Positions 31,239 to 43,225 of a DNA stretch of 64,000 nt are shown here, piece after piece (within the stretch, counting starts at the first letter, position 1; each line of letters opens with the position of its first letter). Position numbers and translations under genes: made by a program. The stretch is from Leishmania infantum JPCM5 (lineage: Eukaryota > Euglenozoa > Kinetoplastea > Trypanosomatida > Trypanosomatidae). Location of the stretch: the NCBI RefSeq assembly GCF_000002875.2, contig NC_009420.2, forward strand, positions 184,001 through 248,000, written 5' to 3'. The notes under the pieces are model-generated. The model was not told the origin of the DNA and ran no database searches. It saw only the letters and a program-made list of their open reading frames with translations.

Positions 31239-34200
31239 CCGTCATCGCTGCGCCTCTGCTCTTTCGCTTTGAATGATAGAAGCCGTTGTCCCCTTTCGCG
31301 CGTGGGAGGCGCCTTTTTAATGAGCGAAGTCTGTGGACTTCGCAAGTGTGTGTAGATGTGCGTTTGTGTGTGTGCTCGCCGGTACTTTAGCCTCGTTTCG
31401 GCGGATCCCGTTCTTTGGCGATGAGGCTCAGCAGATATGAGGAAAGGAGGGGAGGTCACGATTCGAGCGATTCCTTGCTCGTGTGTGAGGGGAGAGAGGT
31501 ACACGCTGCGATTGGCTTCCTGCCCGCCTGTCTGTATGCGGCGGACAAAGACACGGCGGTGCCTTTTTATCGCGAAAACCCCGTATCTTCCCCGCTGCTC
31601 TCTCTCTCTGTGGCTGCCCGTCTCTGCTCTTTTCTTCCTCTGTTTCTGCTCCTTCGACGTTGCGATGCGACACTAATGTGCTCTGCATCTCGTTGACCGC
31701 AATGTCCCAGGCCAATACTGCTTTTCTGTACGTGCTGTGTCTGCAAGACACGCTCTCGGCCACGTTCTCCCCTCGTCTTCCACTTTCGCCGTCTCGTCGC
31801 CTCAGCGCTGATCCACTTTCTCTCTCTTTGCGTACCTAACTTTTTTGTCTTCGTTGGTTTGTTCTCGATTTGCGAATTTGAACGCACTGTTTTCATTCTG
31901 GTTGAAATGCTGTCTCGTGGTCTTCGTTATCCCTCGGTGGGTGCAAGCGAGGATGGGCAGGGAGGAGGTGGCTTCATTCATCGATTGCAAGGTCACTGCA
32001 GTAATCCAATAGGAATCACAATTCTCACCCGGCCCTCTTCAGCACCATTTTCTTGTCTTCGCGTGTGACGGTGTACTGTCCCCTCCCTTGCCATTTCTTT
32101 GTTTTTCTTTCTTTGCGTTTAACCAGCGGCACACGCGACCTGCACGCTGTCACGTTTGTGCCCTTCTCCATTTTTCTTCTAACTCTCCAGAGGGGGGGGA
32201 CTTGTTACGGTCGCTCTCTTTGTGTTGCGTCCTGCCGCTGTCCTTCTCGCCATTCTTGCACGCCCCTCTCCTCCCCCTCCCCCCGAAAAAGAGTTATGCA
32301 ACCAGAAAGATACGCACACCCTCTCTCCCGCCCCCTTCGAGATTCTGTTTTCTCTCCACCTGCGGCACCTTTTTTTTTCCGAATATGCTTTTTGTTGTGG
32401 CTTTGTGCGCCTTCCTCTCATGCTGTTTTCTCCTCATTAATGAGCTGGAGTTGCTTATATCTGTTTGTGTGCTTCTTTCCCTCGTCCGCCTTGCCCCTTC
32501 GCTTTGGCGTTTTTTCGGTTTCGTGTGTGTGCGTGTGTGTCGTTTGGCCTCGACGGTCAGCGATGCGGACTGATGTGGGGCTTGAACCCTCCACCCATTT
32601 TGTTGTCAGCGCGTTAGATGTAGAGGCGAATTACTGGCTCCTTTTTGTTTGTCGATGCTTGTGTGCGTGTGTGTGTGTGCTGATCTGTCAGTGTCTGTGC
32701 GCATTAGCGCGCGACAGGATCCCTTTGACCTGTGTTTTCTGTTGATATGCGTTTGCAACCGCCCCCGGTTCACACCGCTATTATACCGTGGACGCGTCGT
32801 GATGGTTTCTATTTTCTTCTGTGTGCATTTTGCCGCTTTTTTCGTGTGTGCAACCGTGTCTTTTTTTTTTCGCTGTTGTACTCAAACTCTTTCCGCCAAC
32901 GTCTGTTGCCCGCTTTTTCTTTGGGACTATCACCGGTTCCTTGCCGTTGCTGTCGTTTTCTATGAGATGGGAGGGGGGAGGTTGCTTTGTGCTCAGCCTT
33001 CTTTGCCCGCCTGTCTTCCTGTATATGGATGTGTGCTCGTGCATGTATGTGTGTCTATCTGTGACGCCTCTACTCCGTGGATTAGCTGTCTTGCGCTTCA
33101 CTTTCTTCATTATGTGCTTCGAACGTATCGTCTACCCTGCATCTCTTTGTGGCACTGCTGAGCAACACGGATCTTTCACGCGTTTGCGACGGATCCGCCA
33201 TGCCGTCACGATGGCCTTGCCGTCGTTTTCGTTGTGCTTTTTCCTTTTACGTGGTCGACTATCCTTTTTGTCCAACACCAAAATGCACATGAGCACATGC
33301 GCGTCGTTCTTCGTGCGTGTCTGTGTCTGTGAGTATGCTGCCGTCGTTTTCCTCGTGCCCATTTTTTGGCTCGCTATATCATGTGCCCCGCAAGCGTAAC
33401 TTATTGCTCTTTTCCTTTGGTGATCTGCAGTTTAGAGAGGGGTGCTGTGCACGGGCGGAAGAGACGGTGCAAGCGCGCGTACGCTGTTTTCGTGACGAAC
33501 CTCCTCCTTTTCAAGGCAGGAAGCTTGGCGGCACATGTGACTGGGTGGTGTTGTTGACGGGACTTGCGGTAGAGATGGAGGTGGGTGGTTAGACGGGGAC
33601 GAGCATAGAGACAGCGTTGAGTTTTCAAGGCTGCGTGCGTTCTCCGCGTGCTCCGCCACCCCGCCGTGCCCCCTCATCCGTTTCTCACGAACCTCACTAT
33701 CCGCCACTTCCCCACAAGTTTCTTTTTTCGCATGCTGGTCAGTCTCTTTCCAGCCTCAGCATGATCACCACCGCCTTGGCCAATGTGTATTCACGCATAC
33801 CCTCCTACCTCTCTCGGCACGGCTGCCGCTTGTTCTCGCTCTGCGCCTATGCCAAAGATGTGCTCTCAGTCGTGAGCCTTGTTCCCACTTGCTTTTCTCT
33901 TTGGCTCCTGTTACTCCTACCTTTTTGTGTGTTCTTCCTTTCTCGTCTTCCCTTGGCGGCCCGTCCGTTTCACGCTGCACCTGGGTCGCCGTCGCTCCTC
34001 CATCATCTTGCCTTGTCACGCCACCTCCGCCCCTTTCTCGCCGATTTCTCCATGACCTACTTCCTCCTTTATGCCCCTCTTCTCTTTCCATAGGTGATGG
34101 CGAGCGTATGTGCGTGCGGTGTCATTCTTGGGCACAGGTGCGTCTGTACACTTGTGTGCTGGGACTCAGTCCGGCAAGCTGCGCTGCAAGGTGCTCAATG

Positions 34201-34474
34201 CGAAACGAGCCTCATTCCAGCCAAATACGCCACGATAACAGACAGTTTGCATACGACCTTTAAACGACAGCGAAGCAGCAGCACAATCGGCCTCGAAAAA
34301 AAACCAAAAGAATCGTGTAGAAAGGTACTCTGGTAGTGTTAACCTGCTTGCGTTGTCTCCATGTTGATGAGGAGCGGCGAGGGGCTGGTGGCGTGAGTAC
34401 AGCACTTGGGAAGGACGCGAGCGGCGGGAACTCACACGCCCTACCACCTCACTGCCCTCGTCATTTTACCTCTT
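31239..34474 (+). other. Gene-free spacer between the kinase and repeat copy 2
   Basis: No ORF with coding-like composition or conserved motif is present. The + strand is T- and C-rich with many short poly-T runs, and TG/CGTG repeats occur around 32520-32700. A tRNA-like stretch near 32570-32640 was examined and rejected. This is probably kinase 3' UTR followed by the very long leader region of the CCCH gene at 40211. Confidence 0.5.
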
Positions 34475-35921
34475 TTCTTTATCTTCTCTGAGGACGCCCG
34501 GCACCTCCCCGTGGTATCACAGGGCCCAGCGACCACACTCTCTGTGGAACCCGTGAGCCTGCAGCCTGCCCTTGGGGGCACGGAGGCGGGCGCTTGGTGT
34601 CGGCGGACAGGTCTGAGCTGGCGCTGTGCCGAGGGGACCTGCGGGCCGTGATGCGGGTTGGACGAGGCCACAGCGGATGGCGTCTGCGATGCAACAAGCG
34701 TGCGCGCGCCGCTGGCCCGTCGCGTGCGCCCGCCATTTCAGTACGTCTTTGGTCGTTGTGAATGCGGGCACAACGGCACGGTGGACGGGCTTGCAAGATC
34801 GGGCGTGCCAGAGGAGCGGACGGCGGCTGCACGAGCTGCGGATTTGGCCACTGCTCTGAGGCGCCAGGCCGACATCCCCCGCAGCCGTGGTACGCGCGCT
34901 GCGACAAGAGCACGTTGGCGGCAGCTGCCCCACCCCAGAGGAGCAAGGATGCTGCGCTTGCGGGACGGCAGGGGGCGATCCTGGCGCAGCTGCGCGCGGG
35001 CGTCTGTCCTTGCTGCAGATTCGTTCAGCGGCGGGCGGCTTGCAGCGGCAGGGAGGAGCGCCGGCGGCGTGCTGGCTAACTGCTCCGCTGGCGGTGTGAT
35101 ACCGCACGCCCGCCTGCTTTTGGTGTGAGGGCGTGCGATCCGGCGCTGTGCCCGGTGTGCCACGCGCGGTTCCGCGGATCGCTGGAGGCTCGAGGCAGAC
35201 TGCACATCGGCCTTGATGGTGCACGCAATGGTGCGGCCGCGCACGTCTCACTCGCGCAGCATGGGCCTCCCCCGTCGGGTGTCTGCGGCTGCTCCCTGTG
35301 CCCCTTCAGGGCGGCCGTGCGGAAGCTCTTTGTGCGCTGGCGCGTGATTGTCCGCGTGCCCCTTCCACTTGCCACACACACCCGCTCCTGTCACGCGCGT
35401 GCGGATTGAGGAGGTGGAGCGCCCCTGCCGGCACAGACTCGTAGCCGCGCCGACACGCCTCCTCCCTCTCCTCCCTCTCCTCCCGCTCCTCTCTCCCCTC
35501 GCATGGCATCGACGGGAAACGGCAGATGAGGGCAGCGAGCCACCCCCCTTCCCCCCCTCCCCCCCAATGCACACAGTGGATGCGTGCGAAGTGTGCGGCC
35601 TCTCCCCCATGCGGCCGGGCGGGTGCGATGAGGTACGACGAGAGCGCCGCGAATGGCGCCGTCGAGCCCTCCCGACTGCGGTGTGAAGGGTGCCCACACC
35701 ACCTTGTGGGATGCCGCGGCTGGAAGCGACTGAGAGGGCGCAGCACGTGTGCGAAGGAAGGGACGAGGAAGGACAGGAGGAGCCTGCTTAGACGCGTGGC
35801 CCCGATCCGGCGGCTGGACGCTGCGCCCTCGAGGACCCGGATGTAGTCGCGGCGCCACAGGAGGTGGGTACGCTGCGGTTGGATGCGTATACGTTTTCTG
35901 ACTTGGGCGCGCTAGAAGGGC
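34475..35921 (+). mobile_element. 1.4-kb dispersed repeat, copy 2
   Basis: Nearly identical to copies 1 and 3. It shares about 28 bp of 5' sequence (TTCTTTATCTTCTCTGAGG...) with copy 3 that copy 1 lacks, and about 15 bp of 3' sequence (GCGCGCTAGAAGGGC) with copy 1 that copy 3 lacks. It carries the 9-bp insertion at the CTC/CCT repeat (35460-35490). It has a single visible base change against the others, A at 35870 where copies 1 and 3 have G. The same internal stops and frame breaks are present, so no intact protein is made. No target-site duplication was found. Confidence 0.8.
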
Positions 35922-38900
35922 ACGTTGAAGTCTAATGGTGTTGTTTGTGTTGTTGTTTTTTTTTCGTCTCACATGTGCTTGCCTGTGCTATCTTACTGCT
36001 CTTGTGTGTGTACGTTGTAACTGTTTTACTAGGGCGCGTCGCGAGCGCTGGTGTGTTTGTGTTCGATGCGACAGTGCATTGGTGGTGTCTCTGATGCTGA
36101 GCGGCGCAGCATGTTTTCCTGCATTTCTTTTTCTTGTTTTTGGTGTTTGTGGCGTTTTACTTTGTTTTTCAATGTGCTGTGGATTACTTTTTTTTCTCGG
36201 CTGTCGTTAGGGTAGAATGTACTGGTGAAGTGTTTGCGCGCACCTGCACACGTTCTTGTTTCTCGCTCCTTTGAGTTGTGGTGTCTGCCATGCGTTCTCG
36301 CTTTCTTTCGTGTGATTCACTTACGACGTTCTTTTTCTTCCCTCGTACTTGTAGTCGTGTTTCTTTCCATGTTGTTCGTCAAGGTCTTGCCGTTGTCAGC
36401 CTCGCGTATATGGGCGTGTGTGTAGCCGCAAGTGTGTGTGATGGTAATCTTTTTCCATTGCCATTGTTTTGCGGTTTCAAGTCACTTTCCTTCCCCTTTT
36501 AGGCATGCCTAACTTCATCAGCTCAACCTTTTCACCCAACCGTTGCCTCTGCAGTTTGGTGCCGCTGTACTCGTACGCTTGTGTGTGCTTGATCATGTTC
36601 GTGATGTCTGCTGCTCCCCGTCTTGTGGATCGCCCCTCCTGGTGTGATTCCTGCCACGATGCCACGACCCGTTTACGGGAGCCACGGGGAACAGGGCAGG
36701 GGGGCGGCCCGGCGGCGTGCGCTAGTCACCTCGTCTGTTTTTTTTTTGTGTGTGCTCGCTGTTTCTTCTTCTGTTGGTTTTTTATTTTATCATACTTTCT
36801 CCCCACATGGCTTGCCTCTTGCCACCGTTCCCTCGTCAAGACTCATTTAACGCCCCCCTCCTCCTCCCTCGTTCCCTCCCGCCTTTTGCTCTATCGTTGC
36901 TGTTCTGCTAGCGAAACAGGGTTCGATTACCGCAGTGGAAAAAACGAAACAACAACAAAAAAAGGTAAACCACGGAAGCGAAAAAAAAAAAACGAAATAA
37001 AAAGCATTGAGAAGGGGAGGGGGGCTGTAGAGAACGCAGCGACCGTCTCGATTTCATGCGCCGGGGCAGCAGAGAAAGAGAGAGAGTGCGCGCGCGCGAG
37101 GTGGTGTGTGCCGCCTTGTAAGCTCCGCTGCAGAACCCTCCAACTGCAGTTTCTCTCTCAGCGATGCTCACGTGTCGTGATAGCTGCATTTTTCACAGCC
37201 ACGGAGGTGCCAAAGTGCGATCTGCAGCAGCTGTGTTGCACCCCCTCACCTCTGCATCCCCTGTCGAGTTGGGATGCGCAAATGATGCCACGACAGGCCA
37301 TCGACTCACAGGAAACGGAGCGGTTTTCGACGGCGAATGGGACGTCACCCTGAAGGGCACCTAGGGGCGACCTCCCACCGGCTCCTCCTTTGCCTGACGC
37401 TCTAATGCGCTCCCTCCCTCCTCAGCTTTCTTCTTCCATGCTTGTTTCACGTCCTGTCGCTTTTCTTGCTCTGTCTCTTCTCCGTTGTAATCGCTTCTCC
37501 GCACATGAACACTTACACAACGCTCTTTCTGTTCTTCACTGATCTGCTGTGTTGATGCGCCTGGATCTCTCTCACCCCGCCTCAACCCTCTCTGTTACCT
37601 GTCGTGAACACCACACACAACGGATGAGCATCCACACACACATACACAAACACATACACACACTCACACTCTCGTTAAACTGGATGCAGGAAAAAAAACG
37701 TTAGTACGCTGCCACTTTGCTCTGTTAACAGTCACCATCCTTGCTATTCACGATTGCTTCCCCTCTTTTACCTATCTTGGTGTTTCTCCTTGTTTTTTTT
37801 TCTTCTGCCCCTTCTCCCCTCTCTTTAACGTCTTGGCGCATCCATCTGCGAACTCACGCACCTGCATCCACACCCTCACCCACACCCCGTTCAAGGAGGC
37901 GCACGCCACTTGCTTCCCACGTTTGACTGCTGCTGTTGTTTAGGGGCTGCGTCGTGTGCCGCTTTTTTCTTCCTTCTTTCGTTCGTGCGTCGTACGTTGA
38001 GCGAGAGTGGACCAAGTAGATACCACAAAAAAAATAAGGGGGAAGACAGAAGGCAAAAGGAGGTGGAGCAAGCTTTTTTCTTTGGCGGCGACTCGACTTT
38101 CACTTGGTTCACCTGCAGATCTGCACGCTCCCACACATCATCGACAGGATCGGAGCGTTTCGCATCCTGCACGAAACACATACACACACGCGTACACACA
38201 AAGCCCCAGATATATTTCACCTGCTTTCCTTTTCCCGCTTTCTTTACTTTCGTCGCCTCCCCTCCTTGGCGCTCGCTCTCTGCTTTTTTTTGTTTGTCTC
38301 AGGCCGGGCGGAGCGCGGTGCCTGGAATTGCCCTCCACAGAAACAAACGTGCGAAACAGCAACAGAGAGCATCTGCCACTTTATCAGCGTTACAGCCCTC
38401 CCCCTCCCACTTCTCTCTCGACTCTGCACCCATCCGCGCATCTGAACAGCACCCGCTCGCACTCAACATCTGTTGCTCTCTCGATTGGTTTACCCAGCTA
38501 ATTGGAAAAGTTCTCCTCACCCTCTACCAGCCATCAGCCCATCAAGGGGGGGGGGAAGAAGCGGTCGTGGCCACACGGAACAAAAAAGAAAGTCCTTCTC
38601 CTCCCCATCTCCCAAAAAGAGGAGTGCGTTAGTTTCTTTTTGTTTTCTTTCTTGTGCTTACAACACCCTCCCCCTTACGTCGGCTGTTTTTGTTTTGTGG
38701 TGCCTGCAGTTGCTTGAAATTCCTTCGCACAAGCGTACTGAAAAAGGACGAGCCACTCGTTCGGTCCTTTAGGAAACCAAAAGGGACGCTATCGATCCTG
38801 CGCAGGGTAAGAGGGCGCAGTTGGTAAGTGGCGTAGACTCACTGCTCACCGTGCCTCTCTTTCCTCCCTCTCGCTCTGCCCCTTTCTCAAGCCCACGACA

Positions 38901-40210
38901 GCAGCAGCAACAAAGAGAGAGCAACAACAACAAACGCGAAAAAAAAAACAAAAGAGGAAAACGAATTAAAAGAGGGCGTTTTATACACACAAACGAACCC
39001 TCTTCGTTTCTTTTTTTTTGTTTCTCCCTCTTTCGTTCTTTCTCTCTCCCGTGTTCCACCTCCGTTTCTCTTCTTTGTCTTTCCATTTTCTCTTCGTGCC
39101 ATCGTCCCTTCCTCCCCCCACTCCCTTCCTTTCCTTTCGCTCACCTCATCTGACAATCAGCCTAACTCTGTTCCCGGCTTACTGTGAGTCATTTTCTTCT
39201 TTTTTTTGCCTTTCGGCGATCATGCGTTGACGTTTTTCGCTTTTCTTTCTGCAGCGCAACACCCCCTTTGCCCGTTCACTCTCCTAGTGGCCTCGCCTGT
39301 TCCCACACTCTCTACTTGGTGCTACTGAGGTTTGCTTTTTCGTTTTTGAGTCTTGCCTTGGTGTTTGCTCTCCGACTCTCCACTTCGTTCCGCCCGACTC
39401 TCCCTATCTTCCTCTCTGTCTCACACCACATTTCGTTTCTCTCTTTCTTCCCCCCTCTCCCGGAGCGTGCTTATATCTCTATAAAGCGTTGAGCCCCTCT
39501 CTCTGTCGGTCTTTCTTCATCTTTTTAGTATTTGCCGTTTACCTGGTTGGTTTCTCTCTCCGAGTTTTTTTTTCCCACTGCGTGGCCTCTTTTTCCGTTC
39601 TGCCGTCTCTTATCTGTTTTGCTTCACCTGCATCTGCCCACTCCCCACTTTCAGCTCTTTATCGGTTCTCGAGTTGTCTTCCTTTCTGTGCCTCTCCCTA
39701 GCTTTTGTTTCGCTTTTCGGCTGCCACGGCCATCCTCATCTTGTCGAAGATCATTTGCCGATCAAGACTTCTCCACTGCGCATAGAGTTCTACGCTCTGA
39801 GTGAGACGCTGACCCAGGCTAGTGTTTTCTGTCCTTTCTAGCCGTTGTCGTCGTCGCTGCATTGCTGCCCTGTCGAGTATCCCTTTGACTTCTCCCTCCC
39901 CCTATTGTGGCTTCTTCTGTGCTTCTGCAGGTACGCCGCGGCGCTGCTGGGCTGAGGTTCGCCAAACGGAGAATCTCTACCGGTGCCGCTTCCGTTTCGC
40001 TTTTTTTTTCCTTGTGTGCTTGTTGTTGGGCGGAGCGTGTGCGTGCACGTGTGTGTGTGATCCCCTTGGCTCCTCTTTTTTCTTTGTCCCCCCCCCTGTG
40101 CATGGGTGTCTTGCTCTTTCCTCCCGGCCACGGTTTTCGCCTTTTTTGCGCATTTTTCGTTTGTATTTTTCTTCCCCTCTGCCGCTCTCTCTTGTCTTGC
40201 GCTTCAAACC
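35922..40210 (+). other. Long leader region of the CCCH gene at 40211
   Basis: This 4.3-kb stretch has no recognisable gene. It is pyrimidine-rich with A-rich islands at 36935-37010 and 38930-38970. A frame of 294 codons at 36469-37353 has no ATG at its 5' end and poor codon composition. A pyrimidine run ending in CAG at 39928-39930 is a candidate spliced-leader acceptor, which would give a 5' UTR of about 280 bases. Confidence 0.5.
39911..39930 (+). promoter_or_regulatory. Candidate spliced-leader acceptor for the first CCCH gene
   Basis: A pyrimidine-rich tract (CTTCTTCTGTGCTTCTGCAG) ends in AG about 280 bases before the ATG. Other AGs follow, so the site is only a candidate. Confidence 0.3.
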
Positions 40211-41728
40211 ATGCCTAGTGGGAACCCGCAGCACCGCAACTGGAGCTCTTCCAACTCGGGGGAAGTCGGATCGCGCCAGAGTCCCGTATCCACCTCGGAA
40301 GGCCGCCGCAGCCCCAATGGGCGTCGCTCCTACCAAGAGCGCATCACGACGGTGCGCTTTATCCAGCCATCGACGGGCGAGACGATGTGCACGAAACTGA
40401 ACCGCGTGCAGCGAACCAAGACGAAGCCCGAGAACGACGCGGAGCTGTGCGAGAGTTTTCTCAAAGGCCACTGTGATTCTGGCAACGGGTGCCAGTACGT
40501 TCACGTGCCAAAGCAGTACCTGTGGCGCCTGCTGAGCCCCCATGTGGACCCCAAGACGCTCTTCTACTATCCTGGCTTCAACGTACGCTGCTACACCCCT
40601 GACATGAACGTCTACTACGACATCCCTAGCGAGTTCATCTACCAAACGAAAGGAAGTGACCGCTACGTGGAGCTCTTCAACGACAACGGCGACAACTTCA
40701 AGGACAAGTGCCGTCTGTGCCCAAACCTACAGTCGCACGGCATCTGCGACAACAACGAGCAGTGCGACGACATCCACTGTGCCGTGGCCGACCTCGATCA
40801 GTTTCCGCACATTGCCACCCACCGCGCCACCAAGGAGGCTGTTGCCCGCTATGAGCACATGCCACCAGAGCTCATCGTGCGAGTCTACCAACCCAACACA
40901 CCAGGCGACGGCATGGACTTCAACGGCGACGATGTTCTTCGAACAGCAGGTGCCACACAGTACGAGGACGCTTACAAGCAGACCGGGGGCATTCCGGCGC
41001 TGAAGATGCAGCATTGTGCCCACTTCCAAACGAAGAAGCTGTGCCGCATGGGTGACGGCTGCCGCTTCCTGCATGTCGTCTCCGTTGCGTTAGCCAGCCC
41101 CGCGCCGGATGAGGAGGCGTCGATCCGCTCGTCGCCGGCCCCAGCAACGACAACGGCGTCTGCCACCAGCGCACCTAGCGCGGCCACCCCCACCCCCACC
41201 GCGGCGAAGACGCCCACAGCAACGACGATTACAGCTACCGTAACCGCAGGTCGCCAGCTGCGCGAGGAGGACGTGGCGATGAACGCAGCGGCTGAGATGG
41301 CGGCGATTGCGATGGCCGCCGAAGAGCCGCTATACATTGGCTCTCACGTGGACAACACCGTGCCACAGGGTTCGAGGAACGGACGCCTACACAAGTACGG
41401 CACGCAGGCGATAGTGCCGCAACAGCCGCAACCGTATCAACCGCCGCAGCAACCGAGCTCCATCTATCCCTACGGTCCAGTGTCGATGGGAGCAGTGAAA
41501 GAGCGCGTCTCGCCGGTGCAATACCGCTCCAGCGGGCGTCTATCGCCTATTAAAGTAGTCGTGACGCCGGGCCAAATGGAGGGGGCGCCAGCGCAGCGCC
41601 TTTCGCCGATGTCTCTGCCGAGTGGTGGCTCATCTGGGACACCTACACAGCAGCCCCATAGTCGCACTTCGCCGCTGCGCCGCAACAACCCTTACTCACT
41701 CTCGCCCTCCTCCACGAGCCTTAACTAA
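40211..41728 (+). CDS. ZC3H31: Triple CCCH zinc-finger RNA-binding protein, ZC3H31-like
   Basis: The 505-residue protein has three CCCH fingers: C80-C88-C94-H98 (C-x7-C-x5-C-x3-H), C170-C179-C185-H189 and C269-C278-C284-H288 (both C-x8-C-x5-C-x3-H). Between the first two lies a conserved segment ending in VELFNDNGDNFK (153-164). The C-terminal 200 residues are Ala/Thr/Pro/Gln-rich, with several SP sites, and probably disordered. CCCH proteins of this kind bind mRNA and tune stability or translation, the main level of gene control in trypanosomatids. It is a clear paralogue of the gene at 57951, with the same finger order and the same FND[NH]GDNFK motif. From memory, T. brucei has ZC3H31 and ZC3H32 downstream of ERK8, which is the basis for the symbol. 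The start is the ATG at 40211. Confidence 0.75.
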   Translation: MPSGNPQHRNWSSSNSGEVGSRQSPVSTSEGRRSPNGRRSYQERITTVRFIQPSTGETMCTKLNRVQRTKTKPENDAELCESFLKGHCDSGNGCQYVHVPKQYLWRLLSPHVDPKTLFYYPGFNVRCYTPDMNVYYDIPSEFIYQTKGSDRYVELFNDNGDNFKDKCRLCPNLQSHGICDNNEQCDDIHCAVADLDQFPHIATHRATKEAVARYEHMPPELIVRVYQPNTPGDGMDFNGDDVLRTAGATQYEDAYKQTGGIPALKMQHCAHFQTKKLCRMGDGCRFLHVVSVALASPAPDEEASIRSSPAPATTTASATSAPSAATPTPTAAKTPTATTITATVTAGRQLREEDVAMNAAAEMAAIAMAAEEPLYIGSHVDNTVPQGSRNGRLHKYGTQAIVPQQPQPYQPPQQPSSIYPYGPVSMGAVKERVSPVQYRSSGRLSPIKVVVTPGQMEGAPAQRLSPMSLPSGGSSGTPTQQPHSRTSPLRRNNPYSLSPSSTSLN

Positions 41729-43204
41729 GCGGCATCAGAGGCGCACCACTACCGTCATCGCAATCCAGCACACCCTCCCCCCTTACACTTGTATCATTAC
41801 ACTGACTGCCATTGTACTCGCCGGAGTGCTCATCGCCTGGCAACGTGTGCGGCGTTGGCGACCTCCTTGGTACCCCCTCACTTCCTCTAGTACCAGCAGC
41901 ACACACGCACACGCACATGCTTACGCCGACACAGTTTCGTCGACGCGCATGACCAGACCTCCTTCCTTTCTTCTTATTTGCCAACTTGGCCCTTTTTCTT
42001 GCCCTACCCTCTTCCTTGCCCTTCCTGAACCTTTCCAGTCCCCCCCCTCCTCCTCCTCGTTCTCCCAATCACTTTCCCTCCGTTTCTTATAAACATGGAT
42101 CCCCTCTTGCACGCCTTCTTTTTTGTTTTCTTCCCCTTTTGTTCGCTTCCTCCTCTCCCTCATCTCTCCTTGCTCCGTGCTGCTTTTTTGTTTTACCTGT
42201 TGTTACATGGAGAGCGACACAATGCCGCCTCGTCTCACCCCACCTCCCCCTCTCTTCTACCTTCATTCTGCGCTTGTCGCTTTCCTTTCGATGGTCTCTT
42301 CTGTGCTCCTCAACGAGCTCGTGCCGACTCGACGAGAGGATACCGCGAGAGAATTGCCTTTATCACCTGCATACTCCTCTGGTGTCTTGGCAAGGGGATC
42401 TACAAGCGTGGTCGTGCTACCTGCAAGCGCGCCGGGTGGTGCTCTTGTGCCTTACGTGTGTCTTGCTTGAGGTTTGATGCCTTCTGTGTGTATGAGCGCG
42501 CATGCCTGCCCGATATGCTGCGCGCTTGTCGTGCATAATTCTCTTTGTCACTTCTCCGTGCGCTAGTACGATACCTCCCTACCCCAACGAAAGGGGAACA
42601 AAGAGGAGCATAAAAGATGCTCGCGAAAAGCTCATAGACAGGCAAAGAAAAACAAGTAAACGGAAAGATGTCGGCGATTTGTCAGATCATCTGACTGTGA
42701 CTTAACCCCATCTGCGTTTTTTCGTTTTTATTCTTGAGTGATGTACTCTCGGTGCCGTGGTTTTCTTTCAAAATACGTTTGGCACATTTTTTATTTTTCC
42801 TGTTGGCGTCTTCATGGTTTGCACCCCTCCTTGCTTTTTGTTTTCTTTTCCGAGCTTCTGCGGCCGCTGAGCATGCGTAGCTCGACTCCTGCTCGTTACG
42901 TTCCGCACCATTTCCTGTTCCCTTTTGTTTTCTGTTCGGTCGTGAAGTGAAAGGATCAACCAGGAAAACGAAGGGAGAAGATGTGATGCAATCAGGAGAG
43001 GAGGCCAACACTCGAGTAGTTGCACACGTGCTCTCCCTTTTTCAGGTTCAATTACCTTCAGACAAACCCCCGGTCGCACAAGCCCACACGCATCCTCGTA
43101 TAGTGTGCTGGAGAACATATCTTCCAACTTTCTTCTCTTCCGCACGCATCGATTGCAGTGTGTTTAGAGTGAGTAGGTAACTGTTTCCTTTGAGTTTTCT
43201 TATA

Positions 43205-43225
43205 TTATATATATATATATATATA
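43205..43225. repeat. (TA)n microsatellite
   Basis: About 10 TA units in the long spacer. Confidence 0.9.

Noticed and set aside
32570..32640. tRNA-like stretch on the - strand (a GGTTCAAGCC-type T-loop and a GAC loop)
   Set aside because: Only four of five T-stem pairs form, the anticodon stem and acceptor stem do not pair, and no D arm is present.
36915..36945. GGTTCGATTACC resembling a tRNA T-loop
   Set aside because: No matching acceptor, D or anticodon arms in the surrounding 90 bases.
36469..37353. 294-codon + strand ORF in the spacer
   Set aside because: No ATG at its 5' end, a run of poly-Lys codons from an A-rich island, mixed composition and no conserved motif.
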